Shown here: positions 33,504-43,697 of the stretch, one piece after another
Layout of the letters: each line of letters opens with the position of its first letter
How positions within the stretch are numbered: position 1 is the first letter of the stretch
Origin: Corynebacterium pseudodiphtheriticum DSM 44287
GTDB taxonomy: Bacteria > Actinomycetota > Actinomycetes > Mycobacteriales > Mycobacteriaceae
Assembly: GCF_000688415.1 (NCBI RefSeq)
Contig: NZ_JIAH01000005.1
Coordinates: 1 to 64,000 of the forward strand
Direction: 5' to 3'
Length of the DNA: 64,000 bases
The notes under the pieces: generated by a model
Databases searched by the model: none
The model's input: the letters and a program-made list of their open reading frames with translations, nothing else
What the model was told of the DNA's origin: nothing
Position numbers and translations under genes: made by a program

Positions 33504-35066
33504 ATGTTTATTGCTGCACTCGACCAAGGCACCACGTCCACGCGGTGCCTTATTTTTGACCGCGACGGAAACGTGGTCTCGCAGGCTCAGTTGGAACACC
33601 AGCAAATTATGCCGCGCAAAGGTTGGGTGGAGCATGACCCGAACGAGATTTGGGCCAACACGCGCCGGGTGATTTCTTCGGCAATGGTGGAACTGGATAT
33701 CACCGCCCGTGATGTGCAAGCTTTGGGGGTTACCAACCAGCGCGAGACTGCCGTTGTTTGGGAAAAAGCTACTGGTGAACCAATCTATAACGCAATCGTC
33801 TGGCAAGACACCCGCACTGGTGGCGAATTCGACGATGCTGCGGCGTGGCAAGCAAAAACCGGGTTATTGGCCAATTCTTACCCTGCTGGTCCGAAGATCG
33901 CCTGGATTTTGGATCACGTTGATGGTGCTCGTGAGCGCGCCGAACGCGGCGAATTACTAGCCGGAACCATTGATTCCTGGTTGGTGTGGAACTTAAGCGG
34001 CGGTGCGGAACAGGGAGAAAACGCCGATGAGGCAGATGGCGCTGCTGCTGAGGAAAATACCCCTGGAAACAGTAGCGATGCTACCTACCAAGCGCAGCAT
34101 ATTACGGACGTGACTAATGCATCGCGTACCCTCCTGTTGGATTTACACACGCTGGATTGGGACGACGAACTTTGTGAGGCGCTGCGGGTGCCGAAGAAAA
34201 TCTTGCCGACGATCGTCCCATCGATTGGTGCACTCGGTGAGGTGCGCCACCGCGGTTCACTCACCGGGGTGCAGATAACCGGCATTTTGGGAGACCAGCA
34301 GGCCGCCATGTTTGGGCAGCGGTGTTTCCGGCCCGGGGATGCGAAAAACACCTACGGCACCGGATTGTTTTTGCTGCTCAATACCGGAACGGAACCGAAG
34401 TTTTCCGAGCATGGTTTGCTGACCACCATCGCCTACCAACAACAAGGCGAAAAGCCGGTGTATGCGCTAGAAGGATCAGTCGCGGTTGGTGGATCGTTGA
34501 TCCAATGGCTGCGGGATCAATTGGGAATTATTCCGGATGCTGCTTCCAGTGAATCGATTGCTGCCGAAGATAACGGCGGGGTTTATATCGTCCCAGCATT
34601 CTCTGGGCTTTTTGCTCCACGTTGGCGCCCGGATGCAGCTGGCGTGATCGTGGGCTTGACCCGTTATGCAGATCGCAGCCATATTACGCGCGCGGCGTTG
34701 GAAGCGACCTGCTTTCAAACCCGCGAGGTTGTCGAAGCAATGCAGAAAGATGCCGGCCGGGAATTATCGGGCCTCTGCGTCGACGGTGGCATGGTGGCCA
34801 ACGATCTGTTGATGCAGATGCAAGCGGATATCCTCGGCTCGTCTGTGCAGCGCCCGGAGATGATCGAAACGACTGTCTGGGGCGCGGCACTTGCGGCGGG
34901 TATCGGAATTGGCTGGTGGGATTTTTCGGACGATGACTACGTCGCTGACCACGTCTGGGAGCCAAAAATGCCCGAAGCCCAGCGTGAGCAGCTCTACCGC
35001 ATGTGGAATCAAGCAGTAGAACGCACGCTGGGCTGGGAAGATGCTGGCCGGGGCGAAGCCGACTAG
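33504..35066 (+). CDS. glpK: Glycerol kinase
   Basis: The 520-residue enzyme phosphorylates glycerol using ATP. The N-terminal [18 protein letters not shown] phosphate-binding motif, the [11 protein letters not shown] and [10 protein letters not shown] blocks, and [12 protein letters not shown] are typical of FGGY-family GlpK. A Gly/Glu/Asp-rich insertion of about 28 residues (about 168–195, at 34005–34090) sits in a loop just after [14 protein letters not shown] and is not usual for GlpK. The stop codon overlaps that of the convergent amidase gene. Confidence 0.95.
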   Translation: MFIAALDQGTTSTRCLIFDRDGNVVSQAQLEHQQIMPRKGWVEHDPNEIWANTRRVISSAMVELDITARDVQALGVTNQRETAVVWEKATGEPIYNAIVWQDTRTGGEFDDAAAWQAKTGLLANSYPAGPKIAWILDHVDGARERAERGELLAGTIDSWLVWNLSGGAEQGENADEADGAAAEENTPGNSSDATYQAQHITDVTNASRTLLLDLHTLDWDDELCEALRVPKKILPTIVPSIGALGEVRHRGSLTGVQITGILGDQQAAMFGQRCFRPGDAKNTYGTGLFLLLNTGTEPKFSEHGLLTTIAYQQQGEKPVYALEGSVAVGGSLIQWLRDQLGIIPDAASSESIAAEDNGGVYIVPAFSGLFAPRWRPDAAGVIVGLTRYADRSHITRAALEATCFQTREVVEAMQKDAGRELSGLCVDGGMVANDLLMQMQADILGSSVQRPEMIETTVWGAALAAGIGIGWWDFSDDDYVADHVWEPKMPEAQREQLYRMWNQAVERTLGWEDAGRGEAD

Positions 35067-37213
35067 CCCTCGGTGATTTCTATTTGTCCAGTGGAAGGAT
35101 CGAAGGTGATATTGCCACCCTGGAAATTCACACGGATTTTCTGACCATGCTGGTATTGCTCACTGGTTGGTAGCCCCAGTTTTTCGAAGCCGCCGTTGGC
35201 CCAGGCTCGAGCGATTTCTCCCCAAAGCGCCTGGGTGCCAGTTGCCGCGGAATCAACGATGACTCCGTTGTCGAACAAGGCAAAGTCGACATCATCGGAG
35301 GCGCGCACGATACCAGTGGCTGGCGACCCCAGGACCGGGCCAATCAGCTTATTGATCCGCGCCCAGGTTTGTTCGATATCGCTGTTGCCCGTCAGTTTCA
35401 CGACTTGCGTGATCATCGCGGGAACATCGCCCAGTTCGATAGCGGAAGACGTCGCCAAGCGCTTAATCGTTGCCTCGGGAGACTCATTCGGAGCTTTCTC
35501 CGCAGCACTGTTGGTCTGCTGCAGAATTGCCATGACTAGCGGCGCGATGATGCCGATTGCCTTGATTGCAGTTTGCAGAGGCCCTTGTGAGTTGGCATTG
35601 GTAGACGCATTTTGCGTATTGCTCTGTGTCTTGCTTTGGGGAGTGCTCTGCGGGGCTGCTTGGGTGTTGGTGGTGCTGTTGGAATTTGTGGTTCCGGATT
35701 GGTTGCCCGACTGCGACTGGCTGGTTGCGTTGCCCGCGAGCAGGCCAGCAACCTGCTGATATTTTTTGTTCGTGGCGTTGCGGATATCGCTCCACCGTGC
35801 CACGGCGTGGCTACCTGGGCATGTCGTGGCGCCAACGTCGCGGTGGCCGTGGAAACGCTGGAAGGTACGTGTATCACCGGCAGGATATTTTGCGTAGCTG
35901 CTGCCACCGGATGTCATCTGGATGGTGCCTGCTGGGTCAAAACCAGACTGCGCAGCGCGCCATCCAGCGATCTGGCCGACGGATTGGATGATGGCTTCGT
36001 TGATCGGTGCAATTTCGTAGTTACCGACCATGGAGATGCCGAAGGTTCCGTGGTTATAGCCGCCTGCGTGCGCGCCCATGACACCTTCACTGAGTCCACC
36101 ACGACGGCCCTCGTAAATGGTTCCGAACTTGTCGACGAGTGCGTGGTATCCGATATCGCACCAGCCCAGGGTCTGGGTGTGGTACTGGTAGGCGCCGCGA
36201 ACCTGTGCGGCAGCGCTGGCAGCGTCGTAGTTATTGGAGCCTGCCGTGTGGTGCAGAGTCAGGGCGTTGTAGTCCATGCCGGTTGCGCCGCAATTGCCAC
36301 GGTAGGACTCGTTCGCGCCCCAGCCTTGGCGAGTGACTAGGGTCGGCATGCCGACGGATAGGTTTGCGGTGTGTTCAATGGTGTTTTCTGTTTGGGCTGC
36401 GCCAGCTGCGGCGTTGCCGTTGACGAAAACTGCGCTTAGATCATCAGCGCTGGTTGCGCCACCCGCTGCACCAGAATTAGCTGTAGTGGCAGTGGTGCTG
36501 TCGGCGTTGTCGGTGAGGTCGACGTCATCAGCGACGGGCTGGATAAGCCCAGCGGAGGTCTCCAAACCGGCTTTTGGTAGGGAGTTGGCTGTTCCGGGCG
36601 CTGCGTCGGTTGCGTTTTCGGTTGATTGTGCATCAGGTTCCGTATCAGATTGTGCGCCAGGTTGCGCATCAGCCTGTGTGCCGCTGGTTTCGGTGGTGCC
36701 CGCAGTGGCTTCGTCGCCAGTGAACAGATCTAATCCGGCAACTGACACCTGCACGGTGTGAGTTGGTTCGACGTAGATCAGTTCGGTGCCTTGCTGCGTG
36801 GCTTCTTCTGGGTTGGGTAGCGCGTCGGCTTCGAACCATTCCGTCCAGCTACCGTCGGCACGCTTGGAACGGAAGTGCGCATTGATGTCGCGTTCACCGC
36901 TCCAAGTTAGGGCGAAGGAGTCGAATTCTTCGTCCTTAGTAAATTCTTGCACCGCGCGGGACGGGGCGGGGCCGTCGCCTTGGGTGGCCACGGCTGGATC
37001 ATCCACAACGGTGGCGGTGCCGCTACTGAAGCTGGCGGTGCTGATGCTGGCTTCGGCCTGATCAGAACCAGCATTTTGGGTTTGCAATACCTGGTGGCCT
37101 CCGAATGCTGCGGTGACCACGAGGGCCGCCGTCGCGGTGACAGCGACGACTGGGCTGGCACTAGCCCAACTTCGCGGCGACCCGGAGGTGCTAATACGGC
37201 GACGTAAGTGCAT
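35063..37213 (-). CDS. Secreted N-acetylmuramoyl-L-alanine amidase with LGFP-type end
   Basis: The 716-residue protein has an N-terminal signal or anchor (about 15–45), a Ser/Thr/Ala linker to about residue 285, a PGRP/amidase-2 domain (about 290–470, [14 protein letters not shown] to [12 protein letters not shown]) with the His and Cys zinc ligands, and a C-terminal region after another low-complexity linker with one LGFP-like repeat. It should cut the peptidoglycan amide bond at the cell surface. The start follows aggagtattc. It is divergent from glf. Confidence 0.87.
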   Translation of the reverse strand: MHLRRRISTSGSPRSWASASPVVAVTATAALVVTAAFGGHQVLQTQNAGSDQAEASISTASFSSGTATVVDDPAVATQGDGPAPSRAVQEFTKDEEFDSFALTWSGERDINAHFRSKRADGSWTEWFEADALPNPEEATQQGTELIYVEPTHTVQVSVAGLDLFTGDEATAGTTETSGTQADAQPGAQSDTEPDAQSTENATDAAPGTANSLPKAGLETSAGLIQPVADDVDLTDNADSTTATTANSGAAGGATSADDLSAVFVNGNAAAGAAQTENTIEHTANLSVGMPTLVTRQGWGANESYRGNCGATGMDYNALTLHHTAGSNNYDAASAAAQVRGAYQYHTQTLGWCDIGYHALVDKFGTIYEGRRGGLSEGVMGAHAGGYNHGTFGISMVGNYEIAPINEAIIQSVGQIAGWRAAQSGFDPAGTIQMTSGGSSYAKYPAGDTRTFQRFHGHRDVGATTCPGSHAVARWSDIRNATNKKYQQVAGLLAGNATSQSQSGNQSGTTNSNSTTNTQAAPQSTPQSKTQSNTQNASTNANSQGPLQTAIKAIGIIAPLVMAILQQTNSAAEKAPNESPEATIKRLATSSAIELGDVPAMITQVVKLTGNSDIEQTWARINKLIGPVLGSPATGIVRASDDVDFALFDNGVIVDSAATGTQALWGEIARAWANGGFEKLGLPTSEQYQHGQKIRVNFQGGNITFDPSTGQIEITEG

Positions 37214-37405
37214 GAATACTCCTGTTTCTTTGAATGATTCAGCGAATCAATCAGCAACACACCCCTGAAACATGCACGCGTGTGTCAGAGGTGAAGATAC
37301 ATATGCGAAGTTACATATGGGAAAAATGTTAATCATGTTGCGACACGCGTATCGGGAAGGGTTATCCGGAATGGGTTGCTCCCACTAGTGCGGGTGGTGC
37401 TCCAC

Positions 37406-37411
37406 TAGTCT
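37406..37411 (+). promoter_or_regulatory. Leaderless -10 box of glf
   Basis: TAGTCT stands 7 bases before the ATG at 37419, with no Shine-Dalgarno in between. Confidence 0.55.
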
Positions 37412-37415
37412 GTAA

Positions 37416-38609
<1,194 letters not shown>

Positions 38610-38703
38610 GAAATAACCGCTGGACTAGCACGCTGGACCCAGCGCCCTGAACTAAGCACTCTGCACTCATTACCGTGAATCAACTTCTGTGAACTGGAGA
38701 ACC

Positions 38704-40638
38704 GTGAACCATCGCGAAGCCCTGCAACGCATCCTTTTGCCGAAACGTGGCGAACCTTTCGATGTCTGCATGCTGTATCTCATCGAATCCACGCAAAACA
38801 AAGAACGCTTGAGCTGGAATACCCGCACTGATGTCACCGTGCCGGCTGGTGCGGAAGCTAGCTTCGAAACCTACTTCAATGCCTTCCCAGCATCGTATTG
38901 GCGCCGCTGGTCACAGTTGGACTCCGTCGTATTGACCATGAAGGTCGCCGGTACCGCCAATATCGCGGTGTACCGTTCCAAAGTCGATGGCACCCGCGTT
39001 GGGGTGAGCAACCATTTGATCGCCGATGACACCCTGGACATCGAGCTGCCGCTGAAGAACTTTGAAGACGGTGGTTGGTACTGGTTTGATGTCACCGCAG
39101 AAACGGACACCATCATTAGCGAAGCCGCCTGGTGTGCCCCACACGCGCCGAAGCCACAAACGCTTCCCGACGGGTCCACCATCGAGCCTGCTGCGAAAAA
39201 AGTCGCTGTCGGCATCCCGACGTTCAACCGCCCAGCCGACGCCGTTGCTGCGTTGCAGGCGCTGGGGGAGGATCCTGTCGTCGAACAAGCTATTTCTCAC
39301 GTGCTCATGCCGGACCAGGGTAACCAGCACCCAGCTGATGAGCCCGGCTATGACGACGCGGTAGCTGTATTCGGCGAACGCTTCCGTGAATTCCGGCAGG
39401 GCAACCTGGGTGGTTCCGGTGGTTATTCGCGCATCATGTACGAGTTTGTGGAAAACACTGATGCGCCGTTCGTGTTGTTCATGGACGACGATATTGCCAT
39501 CGAACCAGATTCCATTTTGCGTGCCGTGCAGGCTGCCCGTTTTGCGGCCAGCCCGATTGTCGTTGGTGGACAAATGTTGAACCTGCAACAGCGCGCACAA
39601 TTGCGTACCACAGGCGAAATGATCCAAGGCCACGACTTTATGTGGGGGCCAGCCCCATATGGTGTGTACGATCACGACTTTTCTGAATACCCGTTGGGCT
39701 ACACGCTCACCGAAGAACAACAGCGCAACCCGCACGCGAAAAGCAGTGCAGACTTACACCGGCGTGTCGATGTCAGCTATAACGGCTGGTGGATGTGCTT
39801 GTTCCCACGCGTGGTTGCCGAAACCGTCGGCCAGCCATTGCCGCTGTTTATCAAGTGGGACGATACGGAATATTCCTTGCGTGCTTCCGAGTTCGGCTTT
39901 CCGACGGTCACCTGGCCGGGTGCCGCAATCTGGCACATGGCCTGGGCAGATAAGGACGATGCGATCGACTGGCAGGCGTATTTCCACCTGCGTAATCGTC
40001 TGATCACTGCTGCTATGTATCATCGCGGTAGCTTCAAGGGCGTGGCACGCTCGATCATGAAGTCAAGCTACAAGCACGCGCTGTGCATGGAGTATTCCAC
40101 CATGGCCATTCAAATTGAAGCCATGCGGGATTTCCTGTCTGGCCCAGCGCAACTCTTTGATGTCTTAGAATCGTCGCTGCCACGCATCCAAAAGATCCGA
40201 CAGAACTACGATGATGCTGTTATATACGAGTCGGCGGCAGATCTGCCAGCGCCGACCGGTGCCAATGTGCCTTTACGCAACGTTGGTGGTCGTTTGGGTA
40301 AGGTGAAAAAGATTCCGTGGCTGTTGAAAACCCTGCGCCACATGTCGCGGGAAGCTGACCCGGCGCACTATGAAGCACCGCAGATCAACCTAAATCCAAA
40401 GGATGCGCGGTGGTATAACCTGTCGCGAGTTGATTCGGCGACCGTGACCACCGCTGGTGGTACCGGGGTGGCCTTCCGCAAACGCGATAAGCAGTTAACC
40501 AGTGAGTTGCTCTCACAAACCCGGCAGCTATTGAAAGATATTGACGCTCGTTTCGATGAGCTGCAGGAAACTTATCGAAGTGCGCGCCCGCAATTGACCG
40601 CACGTGAATCGTGGAAGAAGGTGTTTGATGCCCAATAA
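38704..40638 (+). CDS. glfT2: Galactofuranosyltransferase GlfT2
   Basis: The about 644-residue enzyme elongates the arabinogalactan galactan chain with alternating beta-1,5 and beta-1,6 links. The GT-A fold is marked by VGIPTFNRPADAVAAL, the metal-binding DDD motif (about 261–263, LFMDDDIAIEPDSI), the NLGGSGGYSRIMYE block and IWHMAWADKDDAIDWQAYFH. I chose GTG 38704 because ctggagaacc lies just before it; an in-frame GTG at 38689 adds five residues. The end overlaps the PAP2 gene by 11 bases. Confidence 0.95.
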   Translation: MNHREALQRILLPKRGEPFDVCMLYLIESTQNKERLSWNTRTDVTVPAGAEASFETYFNAFPASYWRRWSQLDSVVLTMKVAGTANIAVYRSKVDGTRVGVSNHLIADDTLDIELPLKNFEDGGWYWFDVTAETDTIISEAAWCAPHAPKPQTLPDGSTIEPAAKKVAVGIPTFNRPADAVAALQALGEDPVVEQAISHVLMPDQGNQHPADEPGYDDAVAVFGERFREFRQGNLGGSGGYSRIMYEFVENTDAPFVLFMDDDIAIEPDSILRAVQAARFAASPIVVGGQMLNLQQRAQLRTTGEMIQGHDFMWGPAPYGVYDHDFSEYPLGYTLTEEQQRNPHAKSSADLHRRVDVSYNGWWMCLFPRVVAETVGQPLPLFIKWDDTEYSLRASEFGFPTVTWPGAAIWHMAWADKDDAIDWQAYFHLRNRLITAAMYHRGSFKGVARSIMKSSYKHALCMEYSTMAIQIEAMRDFLSGPAQLFDVLESSLPRIQKIRQNYDDAVIYESAADLPAPTGANVPLRNVGGRLGKVKKIPWLLKTLRHMSREADPAHYEAPQINLNPKDARWYNLSRVDSATVTTAGGTGVAFRKRDKQLTSELLSQTRQLLKDIDARFDELQETYRSARPQLTARESWKKVFDAQ

Positions 40639-41158
40639 ACCCAGCAAAAACGAACCCAATCAACTGAGCCGGGCAGAATCTCGGGTTCTGCAGCGTATTC
40701 AGGCGGTGGCTTTCGATGCGCCGGGTGTGCTGTCGGCTGCTCGTGGGCTATCGCATTTCGGTGAACATGCTGCAGGCTGGGTTGCCAGCGCAGGAGTAGG
40801 TGCTGCCGTCGACAAGCAGCGTCGTGGCCAGTGGGTACGAGTTGGTGCCTCGGCATTGACCGCGCATGCTGCATCGGTGGTGCTGAAACGCATCGTGCGT
40901 CGGCGTCGCCCGGATTATCCGTATGTGCGCGTGGGGGTGTCTACGCCATCGAAGTTGTCGTTTCCGTCGTCACATTCGACGTCCACAGCGGCGTTTTGTA
41001 CTGGGATTTCAGAATTGACGGGTACAAAAATACCGTTGGCAGGTATCCCAGTAATGATGGCATCGCGTATGGTGTTGGGGGTTCATTACCCGACAGATAC
41101 TCTGCTGGGTGCAATGATTGGTTATGCGACCGCTAAGCGAATGATGAGGCAAGGCTAG
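40628..41158 (+). CDS. PAP2-family phosphatase, decaprenylphosphoryl-phosphoribose type
   Basis: The 176-residue membrane protein has the PAP2 motifs KLSFPSSHSTSTAAFC (motif 2 with the conserved His) and GVHYPTDTLLGAMIG (motif 3). Its place between glfT2 and ubiA is the one of Rv3807c in mycobacteria, which is thought to remove the phosphate from decaprenylphosphoryl-5-phosphoribose on the way to the arabinose donor DPA. The start ATG 40628 follows gaaggtgtttg. Confidence 0.85.
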   Translation: MPNKPSKNEPNQLSRAESRVLQRIQAVAFDAPGVLSAARGLSHFGEHAAGWVASAGVGAAVDKQRRGQWVRVGASALTAHAASVVLKRIVRRRRPDYPYVRVGVSTPSKLSFPSSHSTSTAAFCTGISELTGTKIPLAGIPVMMASRMVLGVHYPTDTLLGAMIGYATAKRMMRQG

Positions 41159-42142
41159 ATGGAAAACGACGGTCACCAAAGCGTGTTTCATTCGGAACCG
41201 CACACCTCCGGCGTGGATACCGGCCGGAAGCGGCAACCTCCGAAAAACTTGCTTGATGGCATGATCAAGGCGCTGCGTCCGAAGCAGTGGGTAAAAAACA
41301 GCCTGGTTATCGCGGCACCGGCTGCTGCCGGTGCGGGTGTCTTGTTGGATGGGCGCACGCTTGCCGACGTCGCCTTGGCTTTTATCGTCTTCTGCATGGG
41401 TGCGTCCTCGATCTACTTGGTCAATGATGCCCGCGATGTCGCTTCTGACCGCGAGCACCCGACTAAGCGCTTCCGCCCGATTGCCGCTGGGGTGCTGCCG
41501 GTCGGCCTGGCCTATGCCATGGCTGTCGGGCTCATTATTGCCGCCGTTGGCCTGTCCTTCTTGGCCTCTGATGGGGTAGGTCTGGCCTCGGTGATTGCGG
41601 TGTATATCGCCTTGCAGCTGGGCTATTGCTTTGGCTGGAAGCATATGCCGGTGATTGATATCGGCTTGGTGTCTTCTGGGTTCATGCTGCGTGCGATGGC
41701 AGGTGGTGTAGCTGCCGGCATCGAACTTTCACAATGGTTCCTGCTGGTGGCGGCATTCGGTTCCTTGTTTATGGCTTCCGGTAAGCGTTATGCGGAGCTG
41801 CTGCTCTCGGAACGTACGGGTGCTAAGATCCGCAAGGCATTGGAGGGCTACACGCCGACGTACCTGCGCTTCGTTTGGACTTTGGCTGCTACCGCCGTCG
41901 TTATGTCCTATGCGCTGTGGGGATTTGAACTCTCGCAGGCTACTGAGGGCTTGGCATCGATCATGTATCAGGTTTCCCTGGTGCCGTTTACCATTGCTAT
42001 TTTGCGCTATGCCTCCAATGTGGACCGGGGTGAAGGTGGAGCTCCGGATGAGATTGCGTTGGAGGATCGCGCGCTGCAGGTGCTGGCGTTGCTGTGGATC
42101 GCTTGCATCGTGCTGGCTGTGTACATCGTTCCTGCAATTTAA
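41159..42142 (+). CDS. ubiA: Decaprenyl-phosphate phosphoribosyltransferase
   Basis: The 327-residue membrane enzyme of the UbiA family transfers 5-phosphoribosyl diphosphate to decaprenyl phosphate, the first step toward the arabinose donor DPA. The Asp-rich motif NDARDVASDREHPTKRFRP is plain, and about nine helices follow. Its ATG directly abuts the PAP2 stop. Downstream is a 206-bp gap without a gene, then the mycolyl transferase. In C. glutamicum aftB lies there; it is missing here. Confidence 0.93.
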   Translation: MENDGHQSVFHSEPHTSGVDTGRKRQPPKNLLDGMIKALRPKQWVKNSLVIAAPAAAGAGVLLDGRTLADVALAFIVFCMGASSIYLVNDARDVASDREHPTKRFRPIAAGVLPVGLAYAMAVGLIIAAVGLSFLASDGVGLASVIAVYIALQLGYCFGWKHMPVIDIGLVSSGFMLRAMAGGVAAGIELSQWFLLVAAFGSLFMASGKRYAELLLSERTGAKIRKALEGYTPTYLRFVWTLAATAVVMSYALWGFELSQATEGLASIMYQVSLVPFTIAILRYASNVDRGEGGAPDEIALEDRALQVLALLWIACIVLAVYIVPAI

Positions 42143-42348
42143 AATCATTTTCAAGTAGCGATTATTTTTGCCTCCCCCTAGACTGATTTTTAGCTGTGTA
42201 ACGAAATTGTCTCGGTTTTCGATACACTTACTAGAATCTGCTGCCGCTCTGGTTTTTGGCTGATCACCGCATACGGTTGCTTGCTGGCGTTCGATCGAAA
42301 AGCTTGGAGCATAAAGGCAGCTTGGAAAAATTTCCGTGAAGGGGAGCA

Positions 42349-43371
42349 ATGACGTTGATCGTGAATATGCGTCGTGCGGTGGTCGCTGCGGTGGCTGCTG
42401 TGGCGGTGGCGCTCGGAATGATGGCTAGCCCATCGGTGGCGACTGCACAAGACAACCGGGGCTGGTTGCGCCCGGATGCTACGGGTACCTGTGATTGGGA
42501 CCCGCATGTAGCTTATTTTGTGCAACGCTGTGACGTATATTCGCCAGCAATGGGGCGTAATATTCCCGTGCAGATCCAGCCTGCTTCTCGTGGTGGCAAC
42601 GCAGGCCTATATCTTCTAGATGGTTTGCGGGCGAACAACCAACAAAATGGTTGGAACCGCGAGGGCAACGCCCACAAGAAATTTGTGGACAACAACATCA
42701 CCCTGGTAATGCCAGTCGGTGGCGAGGCATCGTTCTACGCAGACTGGAAAGGCACCCCGAAGTACTTCCCGGGTGAAGAAGACGGCAGCTACAAGTGGGA
42801 GACTTTCCTGACTGCTGAGCTTCCTGGCTATCTGCAGCAGCACTTCGGTGTTGCTCCGAACAACAACTCGATTGCCGGACTGTCGATGGGGGCGACTGCC
42901 GCGATGAACCTGGCTGGCAAGCACCCAAACCAATTCCGTCAGGCCCTGTCTTATTCCGGTTACCTTTTTACCACTGCACCGGGAATGCAGACCATGATGC
43001 GGGTGGCGTTGCTTGATGCAGGTGGCTACAACATCAACGCGATGTACGGCACGATCATTAACCCAGCTCGTTTCCAGAACGACCCATTCCACTTGGTGGG
43101 CAACTTGCGTAATACCGACGTTTACGTTTCTGCCGCTTCCGGTATTCCTGGCCCAGCGGATCATAACTTGGCGCCGCAGCACCAGACTCCGGGTATCGTT
43201 TTGGAATTTATGTCTATGATCGGCACCCGAGCCTTTGAAGCGAATGCTCGCTTGAATGGTGTTCCTATCACCACCGATTACCCGGGCGTTGGTCTGCACA
43301 ACTGGTACCAGTTCAACTACCAGTTGGATCGCACTTATGACCGTATCTTGGATGTTATGGGAGCTCGTTAA
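42349..43371 (+). CDS. Trehalose corynomycolyl transferase, single-domain
   Basis: The 340-residue secreted enzyme belongs to the antigen-85/mytA-type esterase family that moves mycolic acids between trehalose esters and the cell wall. It has a signal peptide of about 35 residues (ALGMMASPSVATAQDN), the nucleophile Ser179 in GLSMGATAAMNLAG, and late His-containing LHNWYQFNYQLDRTYD. The ATG follows aaggggagca. The terminator at 43391 separates it from cop1. The alpha/beta-hydrolase domain lacks LGFP repeats. Confidence 0.93.
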   Translation: MTLIVNMRRAVVAAVAAVAVALGMMASPSVATAQDNRGWLRPDATGTCDWDPHVAYFVQRCDVYSPAMGRNIPVQIQPASRGGNAGLYLLDGLRANNQQNGWNREGNAHKKFVDNNITLVMPVGGEASFYADWKGTPKYFPGEEDGSYKWETFLTAELPGYLQQHFGVAPNNNSIAGLSMGATAAMNLAGKHPNQFRQALSYSGYLFTTAPGMQTMMRVALLDAGGYNINAMYGTIINPARFQNDPFHLVGNLRNTDVYVSAASGIPGPADHNLAPQHQTPGIVLEFMSMIGTRAFEANARLNGVPITTDYPGVGLHNWYQFNYQLDRTYDRILDVMGAR

Positions 43372-43390
43372 AACAAGCCTGAGCTCGTAG

Positions 43391-43432
43391 CCGGACTGGA
43401 TGTCGCAACACAGCGACACCAGTCCGGTTTTT
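43391..43432 (+). terminator. Intrinsic terminator after cmt
   Basis: A stem ccggactgg/ccagtccgg, extended by tgtcg/cgaca, is followed by TTTTT. It lies 20 bp after the stop. Confidence 0.85.
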
Positions 43433-43482
43433 GTTTCTAGCGTGCTGTCTGCTGCTGAAATATTGCTGGAGCTGAATAATTT

Positions 43483-43520
43483 AATGATTTCTAGGGCTGA
43501 ATCATTTCTGGGCTAATGAT
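43483..43520. promoter_or_regulatory. Triple AATGAT half-site upstream of cop1
   Basis: AATGATT (43483), AATCATT (43500) and AATGAT (43515) form two overlapping inverted repeats around two copies of a tctgggct-like core. This is the layout of a tandem operator about 180 bp before the cop1 start. No regulator is known to me for it. Confidence 0.35.
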
Positions 43521-43555
43521 CTTTGTGTATTTTTCTGCGAAGTACCGGAGTGTCT

Positions 43556-43592
43556 TACCAACCATCGCCAAGTTAAACCTAAACTTTAGACT
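43556..43592 (+). promoter_or_regulatory. Candidate promoter of cop1
   Basis: TTACCA at 43556 and TAAACT at 43580–43585 are 18 bp apart; TAGACT at 43587–43592 is a second -10 choice. The resulting leader is about 100 bases and contains the hairpin at 43622–43644. Confidence 0.35.
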
Positions 43593-43621
43593 TGATAACT
43601 ACGCGAGTAGGCCAGCCGCAT

Positions 43622-43644
43622 CCCGGAAGCGGGGAACTTCCGGG
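43622..43644 (+). promoter_or_regulatory. GC-rich hairpin in the cop1 leader
   Basis: CCCGGAAG-7 bases-CTTCCGGG is a perfect 8-bp stem in the 5' untranslated region, with an aagga ribosome-binding site 45 bases downstream. It could stabilise the mRNA or act as an attenuator; there is no T-run. Confidence 0.4.
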
Positions 43645-43697
43645 GTGGGGGCGGGCCTGAATTTTGCCTACCCTGTACACACTTTCAAGGAATCATT

